Shown here: piece by piece, positions 1 to 10,557 of the stretch | Numbering within the stretch: the stretch's first letter is position 1 | How the letters are laid out: the number at the start of each line of letters is the position of its first letter | Source of the DNA: Frankiales bacterium | GTDB lineage: Bacteria > Actinomycetota > Actinomycetes > Mycobacteriales > SCTD01 | Length of the DNA stretch: 45,159 nucleotides | Direction of reading: 5' to 3' | NCBI GenBank assembly: GCA_025965475.1 | Contig: JAOPWV010000214.1 | Coordinates: 1-45,159, forward strand | Made by a program: the position numbers and the translations under genes | The notes under the pieces: generated by a model | The model's database searches: none | Told to the model about the DNA's origin: nothing | What the model saw: the letters and a program-made list of their open reading frames with translations, nothing else

Positions 1-366
1 GCCGCGGGGGAGCAGGCCGTGGAGGAGTTCGCCGAGGCCCGCGTCGCCGAGCTGGAGGCCCGTTACACCGGCCGCCTCGCCGACCTGCCGAGCGAGGAGC
101 GGCCCGCCGCGCTCGCCCGGGCGCTGACCGCCGACGGCTACGCCGCCAGCACCAGCGTGCAGGGCACCGGTGTCCAGCTCTGCCAGCACCATTGCCCCGT
201 GCAACACGTGGCTCAGGAGTTCCCGCAGCTGTGCGAAGCGGAGACCGCCGCCCTCGGGCGGCTGCTCGACGTACACGTGCAGCGGCTGGCGACGATCGCC
301 CACGGCGACGGCGTCTGCACCACCTTCATCCCGTCCGGGACGGCAACAGGGAAGGCAACACGATGA
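1..366 (+). CDS. sufR: SufR-like Fe-S repressor, C-terminal part (5' end outside window)
   Basis: The reading frame is open from the first base, so this is the C-terminal ~121 residues of a longer protein. It contains a cysteine-rich segment ([15 protein letters not shown], then LCEAE) typical of the DeoR/ArsR-like winged-helix SufR repressors, where such cysteines hold an Fe-S cluster that senses iron-sulfur status. The stop TGA (364-366) overlaps the sufB start ATG (363) in an ATGA junction, so it heads the SUF operon and probably autoregulates it. The DNA-binding domain is not visible, so the name rests on the Cys motif and on the position before sufB. Confidence 0.85.
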   Translation, partial: AAGEQAVEEFAEARVAELEARYTGRLADLPSEERPAALARALTADGYAASTSVQGTGVQLCQHHCPVQHVAQEFPQLCEAETAALGRLLDVHVQRLATIAHGDGVCTTFIPSGTATGKATR

Positions 367-1772
367 CGACCACCCCCGACCAGCTCGAGGGTCTCGGCAC
401 CTACAAGTTCGGCTGGTCCGACACGGATGCCGCCGGTGCCGCGGCCAAGCGGGGCATCAACGAGGACGTGGTCCGCGACATCTCGGCGAAGAAATCCGAG
501 CCGCAGTGGATGCTCGACATGCGCCTCAAGGGCCTCAAGCTGTTCGAGAAGAAGCCCATGCCGACCTGGGGGTCGGACCTGTCGGGGATCCACTTCGACA
601 ACATCAAGTACTTCGTCCGGTCGACGGAGAAGCAGGCGACCAGCTGGGACGAGCTGCCCGCCGACATCAAGTCGACGTACGACCGGCTCGGCATCCCGGA
701 GGCGGAGAAGCAGCGCCTCATCGCCGGTGTCGCCGCGCAGTACGAGTCCGAGGTCGTCTACCACCAGATCCGCGAGGACCTGGAGGAGAAGGGCGTCCTC
801 TTCCTCGACACCGACAGCGCGCTCAAGGAGCACCCGGATCTGTTCCGCGAGTACTTCGGCTCGGTCATCCCGGTCGGCGACAACAAGTTCGCCGCGCTCA
901 ACACGGCCGTGTGGTCCGGCGGCTCGTTCATCTACGTCCCGCCGGGCGTGGTCGTGGACATCCCGCTGCAGGCCTACTTCCGGATCAACACCGAGAACAT
1001 GGGCCAGTTCGAGCGGACGCTGATCATCGCCGACGAGGGCTCGTCGGTGCACTACGTCGAGGGCTGCACGGCGCCGATCTACTCGAGTGACTCGCTGCAC
1101 TCCGCGGTCGTCGAGATCATCGTGAAGAAGGACGCCCACGTCCGCTTCACGACCATCCATAACTGGTCGAACAACGTCTACAACCTGGTGACCAAGCGCA
1201 CCGCCGTGCACGAGGGCGGCCGCATGGAGTGGATCGACGGCAACATCGGCTCCAAGGTCACCATGAAGTACCCGGCCTGCTACCTGCTCGGTGAGCGCGC
1301 CTCCGGCGAGACCCTGTCGGTCGCCTTCGCCGGCCCCGGCCAGCACCAGGACGCCGGCGCGAAGATGGTCCACGCCGCCCCGAACACGACCAGCAACATC
1401 GTGTCGAAGTCGGTGGCCCGCGGCGGTGGCCGTACGTCGTACCGCGGCCTGGTCCAGGTTCAGGAGGGCGCGCACGGCAGCAAGGCGAACGTGAAGTGCG
1501 ATGCGCTGCTCGTCGACACGATCAGCCGCAGCGACACCTACCCGTACGTCGACGTCCGCGAGGACGACGTGTCCATGGGGCACGAGGCGACCGTGAGCAA
1601 GGTCGGCGAGGACCAGCTCTTCTACCTGATGAGCCGCGGCCTGGCCGAGGACGAGGCGATGGCGATGGTCGTGCGCGGCTTCGTCGAGCCGATCGCCCGC
1701 GAGCTGCCGATGGAGTACGCGCTCGAGCTGAACCGGCTCATCGAGCTGCAGATGGAGGGTTCCGTTGGCTAG
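363..1772 (+). CDS. sufB: Fe-S cluster assembly scaffold protein SufB
   Basis: 469 residues, usual length for SufB, the scaffold subunit of the SufBC2D complex that builds [4Fe-4S] clusters in the cytosol. The N-terminal half carries the family-typical stretch around [15 protein letters not shown]. The C-terminal beta-helix core ends with the conserved [20 protein letters not shown] region. The open frame extends upstream to 192, but the ATG at 363 is chosen because it overlaps the sufR stop (ATGA) and the earlier residues are a shadow of sufR. It overlaps sufD by 8 nt. Confidence 0.97.
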   Translation: MTTTPDQLEGLGTYKFGWSDTDAAGAAAKRGINEDVVRDISAKKSEPQWMLDMRLKGLKLFEKKPMPTWGSDLSGIHFDNIKYFVRSTEKQATSWDELPADIKSTYDRLGIPEAEKQRLIAGVAAQYESEVVYHQIREDLEEKGVLFLDTDSALKEHPDLFREYFGSVIPVGDNKFAALNTAVWSGGSFIYVPPGVVVDIPLQAYFRINTENMGQFERTLIIADEGSSVHYVEGCTAPIYSSDSLHSAVVEIIVKKDAHVRFTTIHNWSNNVYNLVTKRTAVHEGGRMEWIDGNIGSKVTMKYPACYLLGERASGETLSVAFAGPGQHQDAGAKMVHAAPNTTSNIVSKSVARGGGRTSYRGLVQVQEGAHGSKANVKCDALLVDTISRSDTYPYVDVREDDVSMGHEATVSKVGEDQLFYLMSRGLAEDEAMAMVVRGFVEPIARELPMEYALELNRLIELQMEGSVG

Positions 1773-2997
1773 CAGTTCCATGCAGGACGCGCTCTCGACA
1801 GAGCGCACTGCATTGCGCGAGCAGGGTGGCGTCACCGACGGCACCCTCGCCGCGAACGTCACACCGTCCACCCCCGCCAAGCCGGCGGACGTCCGGCCCG
1901 AGCGCATCACCTCCCGCGACCCGGAGGCCTACCCGGCCGTCACCGGCCGCGAGGAGGAGTGGCGGTTCACCCCCGTCGACCGGCTGCGCGTGCTGCTCGA
2001 CGGCGCGCCTTCGGCGGCACAATTGCAGTGGAAGACCGAGCTGCCGGCCGGTGTCGAGCTGCGCGAGGTCGCTGCCGGCGACCCGCTGCTCGACCGCGTA
2101 CCCGTGCCGGTCGACCGCCTGTCCGCCCTCGCCGTGACGCGGGCCGGTGGAGCCGTCGTCGTGTCAGTGCCCGCTGAGGCGCAGCTCGACGAGCCGGTCG
2201 TCCTCCACCTGCACGGCAGCGGCGAGCAGGACGTCGTCTGGGGCCACGTGGTCCTCGACCTCGGCGCGTTCTCGCGGTCGACCGTCGTGCTGGAGTACTC
2301 CGGCGACGCCCGCTACGCCGCTAGCGTTTCGGTGCTCGTCGGCGACAGCGCCCGGGCCGACGTCGTCAGCGTCCAGGAGTGGGACCGCACCGCCGTGCAT
2401 GCCGGGCACACCGGCATCCGGGTCGGCCGCGACGCCCACCTGCGGGCCATCGACGTGACGCTCGGCGGTGACGTCGTCCGTCTGGTCAAGACCGTGGAGT
2501 ACGCCGGCCCCGGCGGCGACGCCGAACTGTTCGGCCTGTATTTCGCCGACGCGGCGCAGCACCTCGAGCACCGGTTGTTCATCGACCACGCGGTGCCGAA
2601 CTGCCGGAGCCGGGTGACCTACAAGGGCGCCCTGCAGGGCGACTCCGCGCGCACGGTCTGGGTGGGCGACGTGCTCATCCGCGCCGAGGCGACCGGCACC
2701 GACACGTATGAGCTCAACCGCAACCTGCTGCTGACCCCCGAGGCCCGCGCGGACTCCGTCCCGAACCTCGAGATCGAGACCGGCGAGATCACCGGTGCCG
2801 GTCACGCCAGCGCGACCGGCCGGTTCGACGACGAGCAACTGTTCTACCTGCAGGCGCGGGGCATCCCGGCCGACGAGGCCCGGCGGATGGTCGTGCGCGG
2901 CTTCTTCGCCGACATCCTCCAGGAGATCGGCGTACCCGCCCTCGAGGAGCGACTGCTCGGCGCCGTCGAGGCGGAGCTGGCACGGGTGGCGCTGTGA
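1765..2997 (+). CDS. sufD: Fe-S cluster assembly protein SufD
   Basis: 410 residues. SufD is the SufB paralogue that pairs with SufB and SufC in the scaffold complex and is linked to iron acquisition. The C-terminal motif [20 protein letters not shown] parallels SufB. The first possible start is TTG at 1765, inside the end of sufB and preceded by a GGAGGG-like site. An ATG at 1780 is an alternative that removes five residues. The N-terminal ~40 residues are weakly conserved, as is normal for SufD. The stop overlaps the next gene's GTG start (GTGA). Confidence 0.95.
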   Translation: MASSSMQDALSTERTALREQGGVTDGTLAANVTPSTPAKPADVRPERITSRDPEAYPAVTGREEEWRFTPVDRLRVLLDGAPSAAQLQWKTELPAGVELREVAAGDPLLDRVPVPVDRLSALAVTRAGGAVVVSVPAEAQLDEPVVLHLHGSGEQDVVWGHVVLDLGAFSRSTVVLEYSGDARYAASVSVLVGDSARADVVSVQEWDRTAVHAGHTGIRVGRDAHLRAIDVTLGGDVVRLVKTVEYAGPGGDAELFGLYFADAAQHLEHRLFIDHAVPNCRSRVTYKGALQGDSARTVWVGDVLIRAEATGTDTYELNRNLLLTPEARADSVPNLEIETGEITGAGHASATGRFDDEQLFYLQARGIPADEARRMVVRGFFADILQEIGVPALEERLLGAVEAELARVAL

Positions 2998-3308
2998 CCG
3001 ACGGCGTCCGGGCCTGCCAGCTGTCGGACGTCCCCGAGGAGGGGGCGCTCCGCGTCGTGGTGGACGGCCGCCCGATCGCCGTCGTGCGCAGTGCCGGTGA
3101 GGTCTTCGCGATCCACGACGTGTGCTCGCACGCCGACGTACCTCTGTCCGAGGGTGACGTGGAGGACTGCACCATCGAGTGCTGGCTGCACGGTTCCCGT
3201 TTCGACCTGCGGACGGGCAAGCCGCTGGCGCTGCCGGCCACCCGTCCCGTTCCCGTCTATGCCGTGACCGTCGAGGGCGACGACGTCCTCGTGAAATTGG
3301 AGTCCTGA
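2994..3308 (+). CDS. Rieske-type [2Fe-2S] ferredoxin in SUF operon
   Basis: 104 residues with a complete Rieske signature: C44-x-H46 (CSHADVPLSEG) and C63-x2-H66 (CWLHGS). It binds a [2Fe-2S] cluster with two Cys and two His ligands. It looks like the small ferredoxin component of non-haem iron oxygenases, but its place between sufD and sufC, with GTGA and TGATG overlaps on both sides, suggests an electron-transfer role during cluster assembly. That role is inferred from context, as is common for this gene in actinobacterial SUF operons. Confidence 0.93.
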   Translation: MTDGVRACQLSDVPEEGALRVVVDGRPIAVVRSAGEVFAIHDVCSHADVPLSEGDVEDCTIECWLHGSRFDLRTGKPLALPATRPVPVYAVTVEGDDVLVKLES

Positions 3309-4126
3309 TGAGCACCCTCGAGATCCGCGACCTCCACGTCACCGTGGAGGCCGACGGCGCCCCCCGCGAGATCCTGCGGGGTGTCGATCTCACGGTCCGC
3401 TCCGGTGAGACGCACGCGATCATGGGCCCGAACGGCTCCGGCAAGTCCACGCTGGCGTACTCCGTCGCGGGCCACCCGAAGTACACCGTCACCCAGGGCA
3501 CCGTGACCCTCGACGGCGAGGACGTCCTCGCGATGACCGTCGACGAGCGCGCCCGGGCCGGCCTGTTCCTGGCCATGCAGTACCCGGTCGAGGTTCCCGG
3601 CGTCAGCGTCTCGAACTTCCTGCGCTCGGCCGCCACCGCGGTCCGCGGCGAGGCCCCGAAGCTGCGGCTGTGGGTCAAGGAGCAGAAGGAGGCCATGGCC
3701 CGTCTGGAGATGGACCCGGCCTTCTCCGAACGCTCGGTCAACGAGGGCTTCTCCGGCGGCGAGAAGAAGCGCCACGAGATCCTCCAGCTCGAGCTGCTCA
3801 AGCCCAAGATCGCGATCCTCGACGAGACGGACTCCGGCCTCGACGTCGACGCGCTGCGCGTCGTGTCCGAGGGCGTCAACCGGGTCCGGTCCTCCGGCGA
3901 GACCGGCACGCTGCTCATCACGCACTACACCCGCATCCTGCGCTACATCCAGCCCGACTTCGTGCACGTCTTCGTCGCCGGCCGGATCGTGGAGGAGGGC
4001 GGCAAGGAGCTCGCCGACGAGCTCGAGGCGAACGGCTACGCCAAGTACGGCGGCGACGCCGCGGCTGTGCCCGCCGGTCCTCTCGTCGGGGGCGTTCTCC
4101 CGGGCGCGGGGGGCGCGGGCTCGTGA
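3308..4126 (+). CDS. sufC: Fe-S cluster assembly ATPase SufC
   Basis: 272 residues, an ABC-type ATPase that drives the SufBCD scaffold. Walker A GPNGSGKST lies at residues 40-48. The SufC-type signature is NEGFSGGEKKR and the Walker B is IAILDETDSGLD. It is soluble with no membrane segments. ATG at 3308 overlaps the ferredoxin stop; an open frame runs back to 3179 but only as shadow. The C-terminal ~20 residues are Ala/Gly/Pro rich and longer than the usual ~250-residue protein. The stop overlaps the sufS GTG. Confidence 0.97.
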   Translation: MSTLEIRDLHVTVEADGAPREILRGVDLTVRSGETHAIMGPNGSGKSTLAYSVAGHPKYTVTQGTVTLDGEDVLAMTVDERARAGLFLAMQYPVEVPGVSVSNFLRSAATAVRGEAPKLRLWVKEQKEAMARLEMDPAFSERSVNEGFSGGEKKRHEILQLELLKPKIAILDETDSGLDVDALRVVSEGVNRVRSSGETGTLLITHYTRILRYIQPDFVHVFVAGRIVEEGGKELADELEANGYAKYGGDAAAVPAGPLVGGVLPGAGGAGS

Positions 4127-5400
4127 CCTCGACCCTCCCGGACCTGACCGCGACGCCGTACGACGTCGAGGGCGTGCGCCGCGACTTCGCGATCCTGTCG
4201 CGTGAGGTCAACGGGCGGCCGCTGGTCTACCTCGACAACGCGTCGTCGACGCACAAGCCGCGCCAGGTGCTCGACGCCGAGCGGGCCTTCCTCGAGCAGC
4301 ACTACAGCAACGTGCACCGCGGCGTGCACACGCTCTCGCAGGAGGCCACCGACGGCTACGAGCAGGCGCGGACCACGGTCGCGTCCTTCATCGGCGCGCG
4401 GCACGACGACGTGGTGTTCACGAAGAACGTCACCGAGGCGATCAACCTCGTGGCCTACTCGATGGGCAACGCGCCGGCCGGTTCGCAGTTCCACCTCGGC
4501 GCCGGTGACGAGATCTGCGTGACGGAGATGGAGCACCACTCCAACCTGGTGCCGTGGCAGCTGCTCGCGCAGCGCACCGGCGCCACCCTGCGCTGGCTCC
4601 CGCTCACCGACGAGGGCCGGCTCGACCTGACCGAGCTCGACGCGGTGGTCAACGAGCGCACGAAGATCCTCGCGTTCACCCACCAGTCGAACCTGCTCGG
4701 GACGATCAACCCGGTCGACGTGCTCGTGCGCCGGGCGCATGCGGTCGGCGCGCTCGTGCTGCTCGACGCCGCCCAGTCGGTGCCGCACTTCCCGGTCGAC
4801 GTGACCGCCCTCGGCGTCGACTTCCTCGCGTTCACCGGGCACAAGCTCGTCGGCCCCACCGGCGTCGGCGTCCTGTGGGGCCGCGGCGAGCTGCTCGCGG
4901 AGATGCCGCCGTTCATGGGTGGCGGCTCGATGATCGAGGTCGTCGAGATGGCCTCCTCGACGTACGCCCCGCCGCCGGAGAGGTTCGAGGCGGGTACGCC
5001 GGTCATCAGCCAGGCCATCGGCCTGGCCGCGGCCTGCGACTACCTGTCCGCGGTCGGCCTCGACAAGATCGCGGCCCACGAGGCGGCGCTCACCGCGCGG
5101 CTGCTCGACGGCCTGCGCCGGATCGACGGCGTCCGGGTCATCGGCCCGGACACCACCGAGATGCGGGGGAGCGCGGTCTCCTTCGTCATCGACGGCGTCC
5201 ACCCGCACGACGTCGGGCAGACGCTCGACGAGGTCGGCGTGGCGGTCCGGGTCGGGCACCACTGCGCCGCGCCGGTGTGCCGCCGGTACGCCGTGCCGGC
5301 GACTGCGCGCGCGTCGTCGTACCTCTACAACACGCCGAGTGAGATCGATGCGCTGCTCGAGGGGATCGAGCACGTGAAGCGCTTCTGGGGGGCAGCGTGA
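4123..5400 (+). CDS. sufS: Cysteine desulfurase SufS
   Basis: 425 residues, a type II PLP-dependent cysteine desulfurase that removes sulfur from L-cysteine as an enzyme persulfide. The PLP lysine is K241 in TGHKLVGPTG. The catalytic cysteine is C381 in RVGHHCAAPVC. The conserved THQSNLLGT and LDAAQSVPH blocks are present. GTG at 4123 is chosen for its 4-nt overlap with sufC; the longer frame starting at 3670 is a shadow of sufC. It ends in a 4-nt overlap with sufU, its sulfur-accepting partner. Confidence 0.97.
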   Translation: MTSTLPDLTATPYDVEGVRRDFAILSREVNGRPLVYLDNASSTHKPRQVLDAERAFLEQHYSNVHRGVHTLSQEATDGYEQARTTVASFIGARHDDVVFTKNVTEAINLVAYSMGNAPAGSQFHLGAGDEICVTEMEHHSNLVPWQLLAQRTGATLRWLPLTDEGRLDLTELDAVVNERTKILAFTHQSNLLGTINPVDVLVRRAHAVGALVLLDAAQSVPHFPVDVTALGVDFLAFTGHKLVGPTGVGVLWGRGELLAEMPPFMGGGSMIEVVEMASSTYAPPPERFEAGTPVISQAIGLAAACDYLSAVGLDKIAAHEAALTARLLDGLRRIDGVRVIGPDTTEMRGSAVSFVIDGVHPHDVGQTLDEVGVAVRVGHHCAAPVCRRYAVPATARASSYLYNTPSEIDALLEGIEHVKRFWGAA

Positions 5401-5861
5401 CCGAGGGTTCCAACGAATCGCTGTACCAGGAGATCATCCTCGACCACTACCGCAACCCGCACCACAAGGGGCTGCGCGACCCGTTCGACATCGAGGTGCA
5501 CCACGTCAATCCGACGTGCGGCGACGAGGTCACCGTGCGCGTGAAGGTGGTCGACGGTCAGGTCCAGGACGTGTCGTACGACGGGCAGGGCTGCTCGATC
5601 AGCCAGGCCTCGACGTCGGTGATGACCGATCTGGTCATCGGCCGGAAGATCGACGACGCGATGGAGAAGGCGGAGGCGTTCCTCACGCTCATGCAGTCCC
5701 GCGGGACGCTGGAGCCGGACGAGGACGTTCTCGAGGACGGCATCGCCTTCGCGGGCGTGTCGCGTTACCCGGCGCGGGTCAAGTGCGCGCTGCTGGGCTG
5801 GATGGCATGGAAGGACGCGACGGCACAGGCCGTCGCGCACACAGCAGAGGAGGCGTCGTGA
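5397..5861 (+). CDS. sufU: Zinc-dependent sulfurtransferase SufU
   Basis: 154 residues of the IscU/SufU fold. In Gram-positive and actinobacterial SUF systems SufU accepts the persulfide from SufS rather than acting as a scaffold. The three conserved cysteines are C41 (NPTCGDEV), C66 (GQGCSIS) and C130 (VKCALL), with D43 beside the first; these match the zinc and persulfide ligands of the family. The GTG start overlaps the sufS stop, and the stop overlaps the next GTG. Confidence 0.96.
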   Translation: MTEGSNESLYQEIILDHYRNPHHKGLRDPFDIEVHHVNPTCGDEVTVRVKVVDGQVQDVSYDGQGCSISQASTSVMTDLVIGRKIDDAMEKAEAFLTLMQSRGTLEPDEDVLEDGIAFAGVSRYPARVKCALLGWMAWKDATAQAVAHTAEEAS

Positions 5862-6247
5862 GCGACGTGACAGCAGAGGCGGCTCTCGACGCGACCACCG
5901 TCCATGAGACCCCGACGGTCGGCGACAAGGTCAAGACGAAGGCGGCCGACGAGGACGTCATCGAGGCCATGAAGGACGTCGTCGACCCCGAGCTCGGTAT
6001 CAACGTCGTCGACCTCGGACTGGTCTACGGCGCGCAGGTGCACGAGGACAACACCGTCACGCTCGACATGACGCTGACCTCGGCCGCCTGCCCGCTGACC
6101 GACGTCATCGAGGACCAGACCCGCAACGCGCTGGACCCGCTCGTCAACTATGTCAGGATCAACTTGGTCTGGATGCCGCCGTGGGGCCCGGACAAGATCA
6201 CCGATGACGGCCGCGACCAGCTGCGGGCCCTCGGCTTCAACGTCTGA
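5858..6247 (+). CDS. sufT: SufT-like metal-sulfur cluster assembly factor (DUF59/MIP18)
   Basis: 129 residues, last gene of the SUF operon. It has the DUF59/MIP18 core (EAMKDVVDPELGINVVDLGLVY) with the conserved cysteine in TSAACPLTD and the PPWGPDKI block. Family members help insert Fe-S clusters into target proteins. The first ~30 residues are a variable extension. GTG at 5858 is chosen for its overlap with the sufU stop. It is followed after 35 nt by a convergent gene. Confidence 0.93.
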   Translation: MSDVTAEAALDATTVHETPTVGDKVKTKAADEDVIEAMKDVVDPELGINVVDLGLVYGAQVHEDNTVTLDMTLTSAACPLTDVIEDQTRNALDPLVNYVRINLVWMPPWGPDKITDDGRDQLRALGFNV

Positions 6248-6282
6248 GCCACGCACATCCCGCGTGATCGACAGGCTGCTGT

Positions 6283-7152
6283 CTACAGGCTGCCGCTGAA
6301 GGTGTCGCAGGACGGGGGCCGGCCGCTCGTGTAGCCGGTGGTGAACCACTTCTGCCGCTGCGCCGACGAGCCGTGCGTCCACGACTCGGGGTTGACCCGG
6401 CCCTGGAACTCCTTCTGGATCCGGTCGTCGCCCACGGCGGAGGCGGCGTCCAACCCGTCCGCGATCTCCGCCGGCGTCACCGAGGCGAGGAACCCGGTGG
6501 CGACGGCGTTCTTCGCCCACGCGCCGGCGTAGCAGTCGGCCTGCAGTTCGAGCCGGACGGACGCCGACTGCGGCCCGGTGCGGTCGCCGGAGCGGGCCAC
6601 CCGGTCGCTCACCCCGAGCAGGTTCTGCACGTGATGGCCGTACTCGTGGGCGACGACGTACGCCTGCGAGAACGGGCCGCCCTGGGCGCCGAGCTTCGTC
6701 TTGAGCTCGTCGAAGAACCCGAGGTCGAGGTACACGCGCTGGTCCGCCGGGCAGTAGAACGGCCCGACGGCCGACGTCGCGGCGCCGCAGCCCGTCGTGG
6801 TCTGCCCGGTGAACAGCTGGGTGCTGGACGGCGTGTAGCGGCTGCCCAGCTGGCCGGCCCAGTACTTCTGGACGCTGTTGACCACACCGACGATGCGGCA
6901 GTCGTCGTACTTCTCGGCGTCCGCCCCGGTCCGGCAACGCTGGGCGAGGTCGGAGGCCGGGACCGGACCGGTGGCGGGCGAGGCGCTGCCGCCGGTCAGG
7001 TCGGCCGGGTTCACGCCGAGCACCAGGGCGAGGATCAGACCGACGATGCCGAGCCCGCCGCCGCCGATCGCCAGGCCGCCACCGCCGATCCGGCGTCCTC
7101 GCTGGTCGCTGACCTGCGAGGTGTCGAGGCCGACGTTGTCGTTGAAGTCCAT
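6283..7152 (-). CDS. Membrane-anchored neutral zinc metallopeptidase (YpfJ family)
   Basis: 289 residues. An N-terminal Gly-rich hydrophobic segment (about residues 25-47, [13 protein letters not shown]) is a single membrane anchor or uncleaved signal. The extracellular domain carries the zincin motif [11 protein letters not shown] and downstream [11 protein letters not shown], whose Glu is the likely third zinc ligand. Four Cys could form disulfides outside the cell. ATG at 7152 fits the family start MDFNDN. The same frame stays open to 7917, but that is a shadow of the ABC-F gene. The substrate is unknown. Confidence 0.92.
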   Translation of the reverse strand: MDFNDNVGLDTSQVSDQRGRRIGGGGLAIGGGGLGIVGLILALVLGVNPADLTGGSASPATGPVPASDLAQRCRTGADAEKYDDCRIVGVVNSVQKYWAGQLGSRYTPSSTQLFTGQTTTGCGAATSAVGPFYCPADQRVYLDLGFFDELKTKLGAQGGPFSQAYVVAHEYGHHVQNLLGVSDRVARSGDRTGPQSASVRLELQADCYAGAWAKNAVATGFLASVTPAEIADGLDAASAVGDDRIQKEFQGRVNPESWTHGSSAQRQKWFTTGYTSGRPPSCDTFSGSL

Positions 7153-7284
7153 GGGGTCCGTTCTCTTCGAGGGCCGCCGGTGCACGCAGGTCGTACCCTG
7201 GGAGGGTGACGACGACGCCCTGACCGGGAGCGCACTGGCCGCTGTCTGCCCTTCCGTCCCGTCGTCCCCTCCCCGAAGGAACTC

Positions 7285-8877
7285 ATGATCACGGTCCAGG
7301 ATGTCGAACTGCGCGCCGGTGCGCGCCTGCTCCTCGACGAGGTGACCTTCCGCATCCAGCCAGGTGACCGGATCGGTCTGGTCGGCCGTAACGGCGCCGG
7401 CAAGACCACGCTCACCAAGGTGCTGGCCAAGCAGGGCCTGCCGGCTGCCGGCACGATCACCCACACCGGTGACGTCGGCTACCTGCCGCAGGACCCGCGC
7501 ACCGGCGACCTCGACGTCATCGCCCGCGACCGGGTGCTGTCGGCCCGCGGCCTCGACGAGATCCTGCGCGGCCTGGAGAAGGCGCAGCTGCAGCTGTCCG
7601 AGTCGCCTGACGATGCCGACGTACTGCGCAAGTACGGCCGACTCGAGGAGCAGTTCACCGCCCTTGGGGGATACGCCGCGGAGGCCGAGGCGGCCCGCAT
7701 CTGCTCGAACCTGGGACTGCCCGAGCGGGCGCTGGACCAGGAACTCGGCACCCTGTCCGGCGGTCAGCGCCGGCGCATCGAGCTGGCCCGCATCCTTTTC
7801 TCCGGGGCGACGACGCTGTTGCTCGACGAGCCGACCAATCACCTCGACCACGACTCCATCGTGTGGCTGCGCGATTTCCTCAAGAAGCACCAGGGCGGCC
7901 TCGTGGTGATCAGCCACGACGTCAACCTGCTCGAGGCCGTCGTCAACAAGGTCTTCTACCTCGACGCCAACCGGTCGGTCCTGGACCAGTACAACGTCGG
8001 CTGGGTCAACTACCTCAAGCAGCGCGAGACGGACGAGCGGCGGCGCAAGCGCGAGCGGGCCAACGCCGAGAAGACCGCCGGCCAGCTCAAGCTGCAGGCC
8101 GACAAGATGCGCGCCAAGGCCACCAAGGCCAAGGCCGCCCAGAACATGGACCGTCGCGCCGAGCGGCTGCTCGCCGGGCTCGAGGGCACCCGCACCGCCG
8201 ACCGGGTCGCGAAGCTGCGCTTCCCGGAGCCCAAGGCGTGCGGCAAGACGCCGCTCACGGCCAAGGAGCTGTCCAAGTCCTACGGCTCGCTGGAGATCTT
8301 CACCGACGTCGACCTGGCCATCGACCGGGGTGCCCGCGTCGTGGTCCTCGGCCTGAACGGCGCCGGCAAGACGACCTTGCTACGGATGCTGGCGGGCGTC
8401 GAGCACCCCGACACCGGCGAGGTGCTGCCCGGGCACGGCCTGGTGCTCGGCTACTACGCGCAGGAGCACGACACCCTCGACACGGACCGCACCGTGTTGG
8501 AGAACATGCGCTCGTCCAGCCCGGACCTGCCCGAGGCCGAGGCGCGCCGGGTACTCGGTTCGTTCCTGTTCAGCGGCGACGTCGTGCACCAGCCGGCGGG
8601 CACCCTGTCCGGTGGTGAGAAGACACGCCTGGCGCTGGCCACGCTGGTCGTGAGCGGGGCCAACGTGCTCCTGCTCGACGAGCCCACCAACAACCTGGAC
8701 CCGGCCAGCCGCGAGGAGATCCTGTCCGCGCTGTCGTCGTACGCCGGGGCGGTCGTCCTGGTCACGCACGACGAGGGTGCCGTCCGCGCTCTGGAGCCGG
8801 ACAAGGTTCTGCTGCTGCCCGACGGCGTCGAAGACCAATGGTCCGACGACCTGGCCGAATTGATCTCGCTGGCCTGA
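7285..8877 (+). CDS. ABC-F family ATPase (ribosome-associated type)
   Basis: 530 residues with two ABC ATPase domains and no membrane segments. Walker A motifs are GRNGAGKTT near residue 34 and GLNGAGKTT near 356. Signatures are LSGGQRRR and LSGGEKTR, and both Walker B motifs read LLLDEPTN. A charged Lys/Arg/Ala-rich linker lies between the domains. ABC-F proteins act on ribosomes as translation or antibiotic-protection factors. A similar ABC-F gene lies downstream of the SUF genes in Mycobacterium tuberculosis, which suggests old synteny. ATG 7285 follows a GAAGGA site. Confidence 0.95.
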   Translation: MITVQDVELRAGARLLLDEVTFRIQPGDRIGLVGRNGAGKTTLTKVLAKQGLPAAGTITHTGDVGYLPQDPRTGDLDVIARDRVLSARGLDEILRGLEKAQLQLSESPDDADVLRKYGRLEEQFTALGGYAAEAEAARICSNLGLPERALDQELGTLSGGQRRRIELARILFSGATTLLLDEPTNHLDHDSIVWLRDFLKKHQGGLVVISHDVNLLEAVVNKVFYLDANRSVLDQYNVGWVNYLKQRETDERRRKRERANAEKTAGQLKLQADKMRAKATKAKAAQNMDRRAERLLAGLEGTRTADRVAKLRFPEPKACGKTPLTAKELSKSYGSLEIFTDVDLAIDRGARVVVLGLNGAGKTTLLRMLAGVEHPDTGEVLPGHGLVLGYYAQEHDTLDTDRTVLENMRSSSPDLPEAEARRVLGSFLFSGDVVHQPAGTLSGGEKTRLALATLVVSGANVLLLDEPTNNLDPASREEILSALSSYAGAVVLVTHDEGAVRALEPDKVLLLPDGVEDQWSDDLAELISLA

Positions 8878-8984
8878 GATCCACCTCCGCGCCGGACGTT
8901 CCGCGAGCCCGAACCCGGGTAGTCCCCGGAAGGGTCTCAGCGATCATGCTGAGAGGGGACCAGGGGTCGACGGAGGGCACGGAC

Positions 8985-9194
8985 GTGGCAGAGCTCAAGA
9001 AGGGCAGCCGGGTCACCGGCGGCGAGCGTGACAAGCTCGCGGCAGAGCTGAAGAAGAAGTACGAGCAGGGCCAGAGCATCCGTCTGCTGGCCGAGAGTTC
9101 AGGGCGTTCGTACGGCTTCGTGCATCGCATCCTCAGCGAGTCCGGCGCCACCCTGCGCGGCCGCGGCGGGGCCACCCGCAAAAAGGCCTCCTGA
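8985..9194 (+). CDS. Small helix-turn-helix protein, conserved in actinobacteria
   Basis: 69 residues, Lys/Arg-rich at both ends, with a helix-turn-helix in the middle (SIRLLAESSGRSYGFVHRIL). The pattern KKGSRVTG...LRGRGGATR is recognised as a small actinobacterial family often found beside an ABC-F ATPase. The GTG at 8985 is chosen because GGAGGG lies 7-8 nt upstream and the family starts there. Longer in-frame starts at 8838 and 8946 would overlap or crowd the preceding gene. It is probably a DNA-binding protein; its target is unknown. Confidence 0.85.
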   Translation: MAELKKGSRVTGGERDKLAAELKKKYEQGQSIRLLAESSGRSYGFVHRILSESGATLRGRGGATRKKAS

Positions 9195-9368
9195 CGGGCC
9201 GCACCTCCACAGTTCGCCGACCGGCCCCCGCCGGCCGGCCGGCTCTCGGCATGCCCGGCTCCCTCTGCCAACCCCTCCCGGCGGGCGGTTCCCGCGCCCT
9301 GATGCGAGGCTGAGCCCGTCGGTGCGGACGTGTGTCCGTACGCCGTGATCCGTAGGGGAGTCGCCACA

Positions 9369-10523
9369 GTGGATCTCACGCTCAGCCCCGAACAGCACGC
9401 CGTCCGCAAGGCCGTGCGCGAGTGGGTGGACGACGTCGTCGTACCGCCGGCGCTGCGCAACGACCGGGAGGAGCGGTTCCCACAGGAGGCGCTCGACGGT
9501 CTGCGGCAGACCGGCTTCATCGGGATGTCGATCCCGGAGGAGTTCGGCGGCGGTGGCGCCGACCCGCTGTCGTACGTCCTGCTCATCGAGGAGCTCGGCC
9601 GCGGCGACGCGAACGTCCGGTCGCTCGTGAGCGTCCACCTGGGGCTGGTGTCCGGCTCGATCGACCGGTGGGGCACCCAGGAGCAGAAGGAGCAGTGGCT
9701 GCCGCGCATGGCGACCGGCGAGGTGCTCGGCTGCTTCGCCCTCACCGAGCCCGACTTCGGGTCGAACCCCGCCGACCTGCAGGCGAGCGCCGTCAAGCAG
9801 GCGGACGGCAGCTACCTGCTGAACGGCACGAAGATCTTCATCACCAACGGCAGCATCGCCGGCGTCGCCCTCGTCATGGCGCGGACCGGCGGTCCGGGCG
9901 CCAAGGGCGTCAGCGCCTTCCTCGTCCCCACCGACACGCCCGGCTTCGAGGCCAGGAGGATCCACGGCAAGTTGGGGCTGCGCTCCTGCGACACCGCTGA
10001 GCTGGTCCTCCGCGACGTGCGGGTCGGGCCGGAGACCCTGCTCGGCGGTGTGGAAGGCAAGGGCATCCGGGTCGCGCTGACCGCGCTGAACGACGGTCGC
10101 ATGTCCCTGGGCGCGTCCTGCACGGGCCTGGCTCAGGCGGCGCTGGACACGATGGTCGCGTACACGACGCAACGGACCCAGTTCGGCAAGCCGATAGCCG
10201 GCCACCAGCTGGTGCAGGAGCTCATCGCCGACACCGCGGTGGAGGTGGACTGCGCGCGGCTGCTGACCTGGCGGGTGGCCGACCTCAAGACGCGCGGCGA
10301 GGACTACGCGCTGGCGGCGAGCAAGGCGAAGTACTACGCCAGCGAGGCCAGTGTCCGGGCCGCGAACGCCTGCGTGCAGGCGCACGGCGGCTATGGCTAC
10401 ATCGACGAGTACCCGGCCGGGAAGTACCTGCGGGACGCGCGGGTTACAACGCTGTACGAAGGCACCAGTCAGATCCAGAAGCTCATCATCGGACGGGCAC
10501 TGACGGGGATCTCGGCGTTCTAG
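9369..10523 (+). CDS. Acyl-CoA dehydrogenase
   Basis: 384 residues, a FAD-dependent acyl-CoA dehydrogenase of beta-oxidation or branched-chain amino-acid catabolism. It has the FAD/substrate signature CFALTEPDFGSNPADL and the C-terminal QAHGGYGYIDEYPAGKYLRD region. The catalytic glutamate is probably E364 in TLYEGTSQIQ, the position of short/medium-chain enzymes. GTG 9369 is preceded by GGGGAG at 8-nt spacing; the frame is open to 9330 but without a ribosome site. The acyl specificity cannot be read from sequence. Confidence 0.94.
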   Translation: MDLTLSPEQHAVRKAVREWVDDVVVPPALRNDREERFPQEALDGLRQTGFIGMSIPEEFGGGGADPLSYVLLIEELGRGDANVRSLVSVHLGLVSGSIDRWGTQEQKEQWLPRMATGEVLGCFALTEPDFGSNPADLQASAVKQADGSYLLNGTKIFITNGSIAGVALVMARTGGPGAKGVSAFLVPTDTPGFEARRIHGKLGLRSCDTAELVLRDVRVGPETLLGGVEGKGIRVALTALNDGRMSLGASCTGLAQAALDTMVAYTTQRTQFGKPIAGHQLVQELIADTAVEVDCARLLTWRVADLKTRGEDYALAASKAKYYASEASVRAANACVQAHGGYGYIDEYPAGKYLRDARVTTLYEGTSQIQKLIIGRALTGISAF

Positions 10524-10557
10524 CCGCCTTCCGAACCCTGGAAGGGGGCGTAGCGGC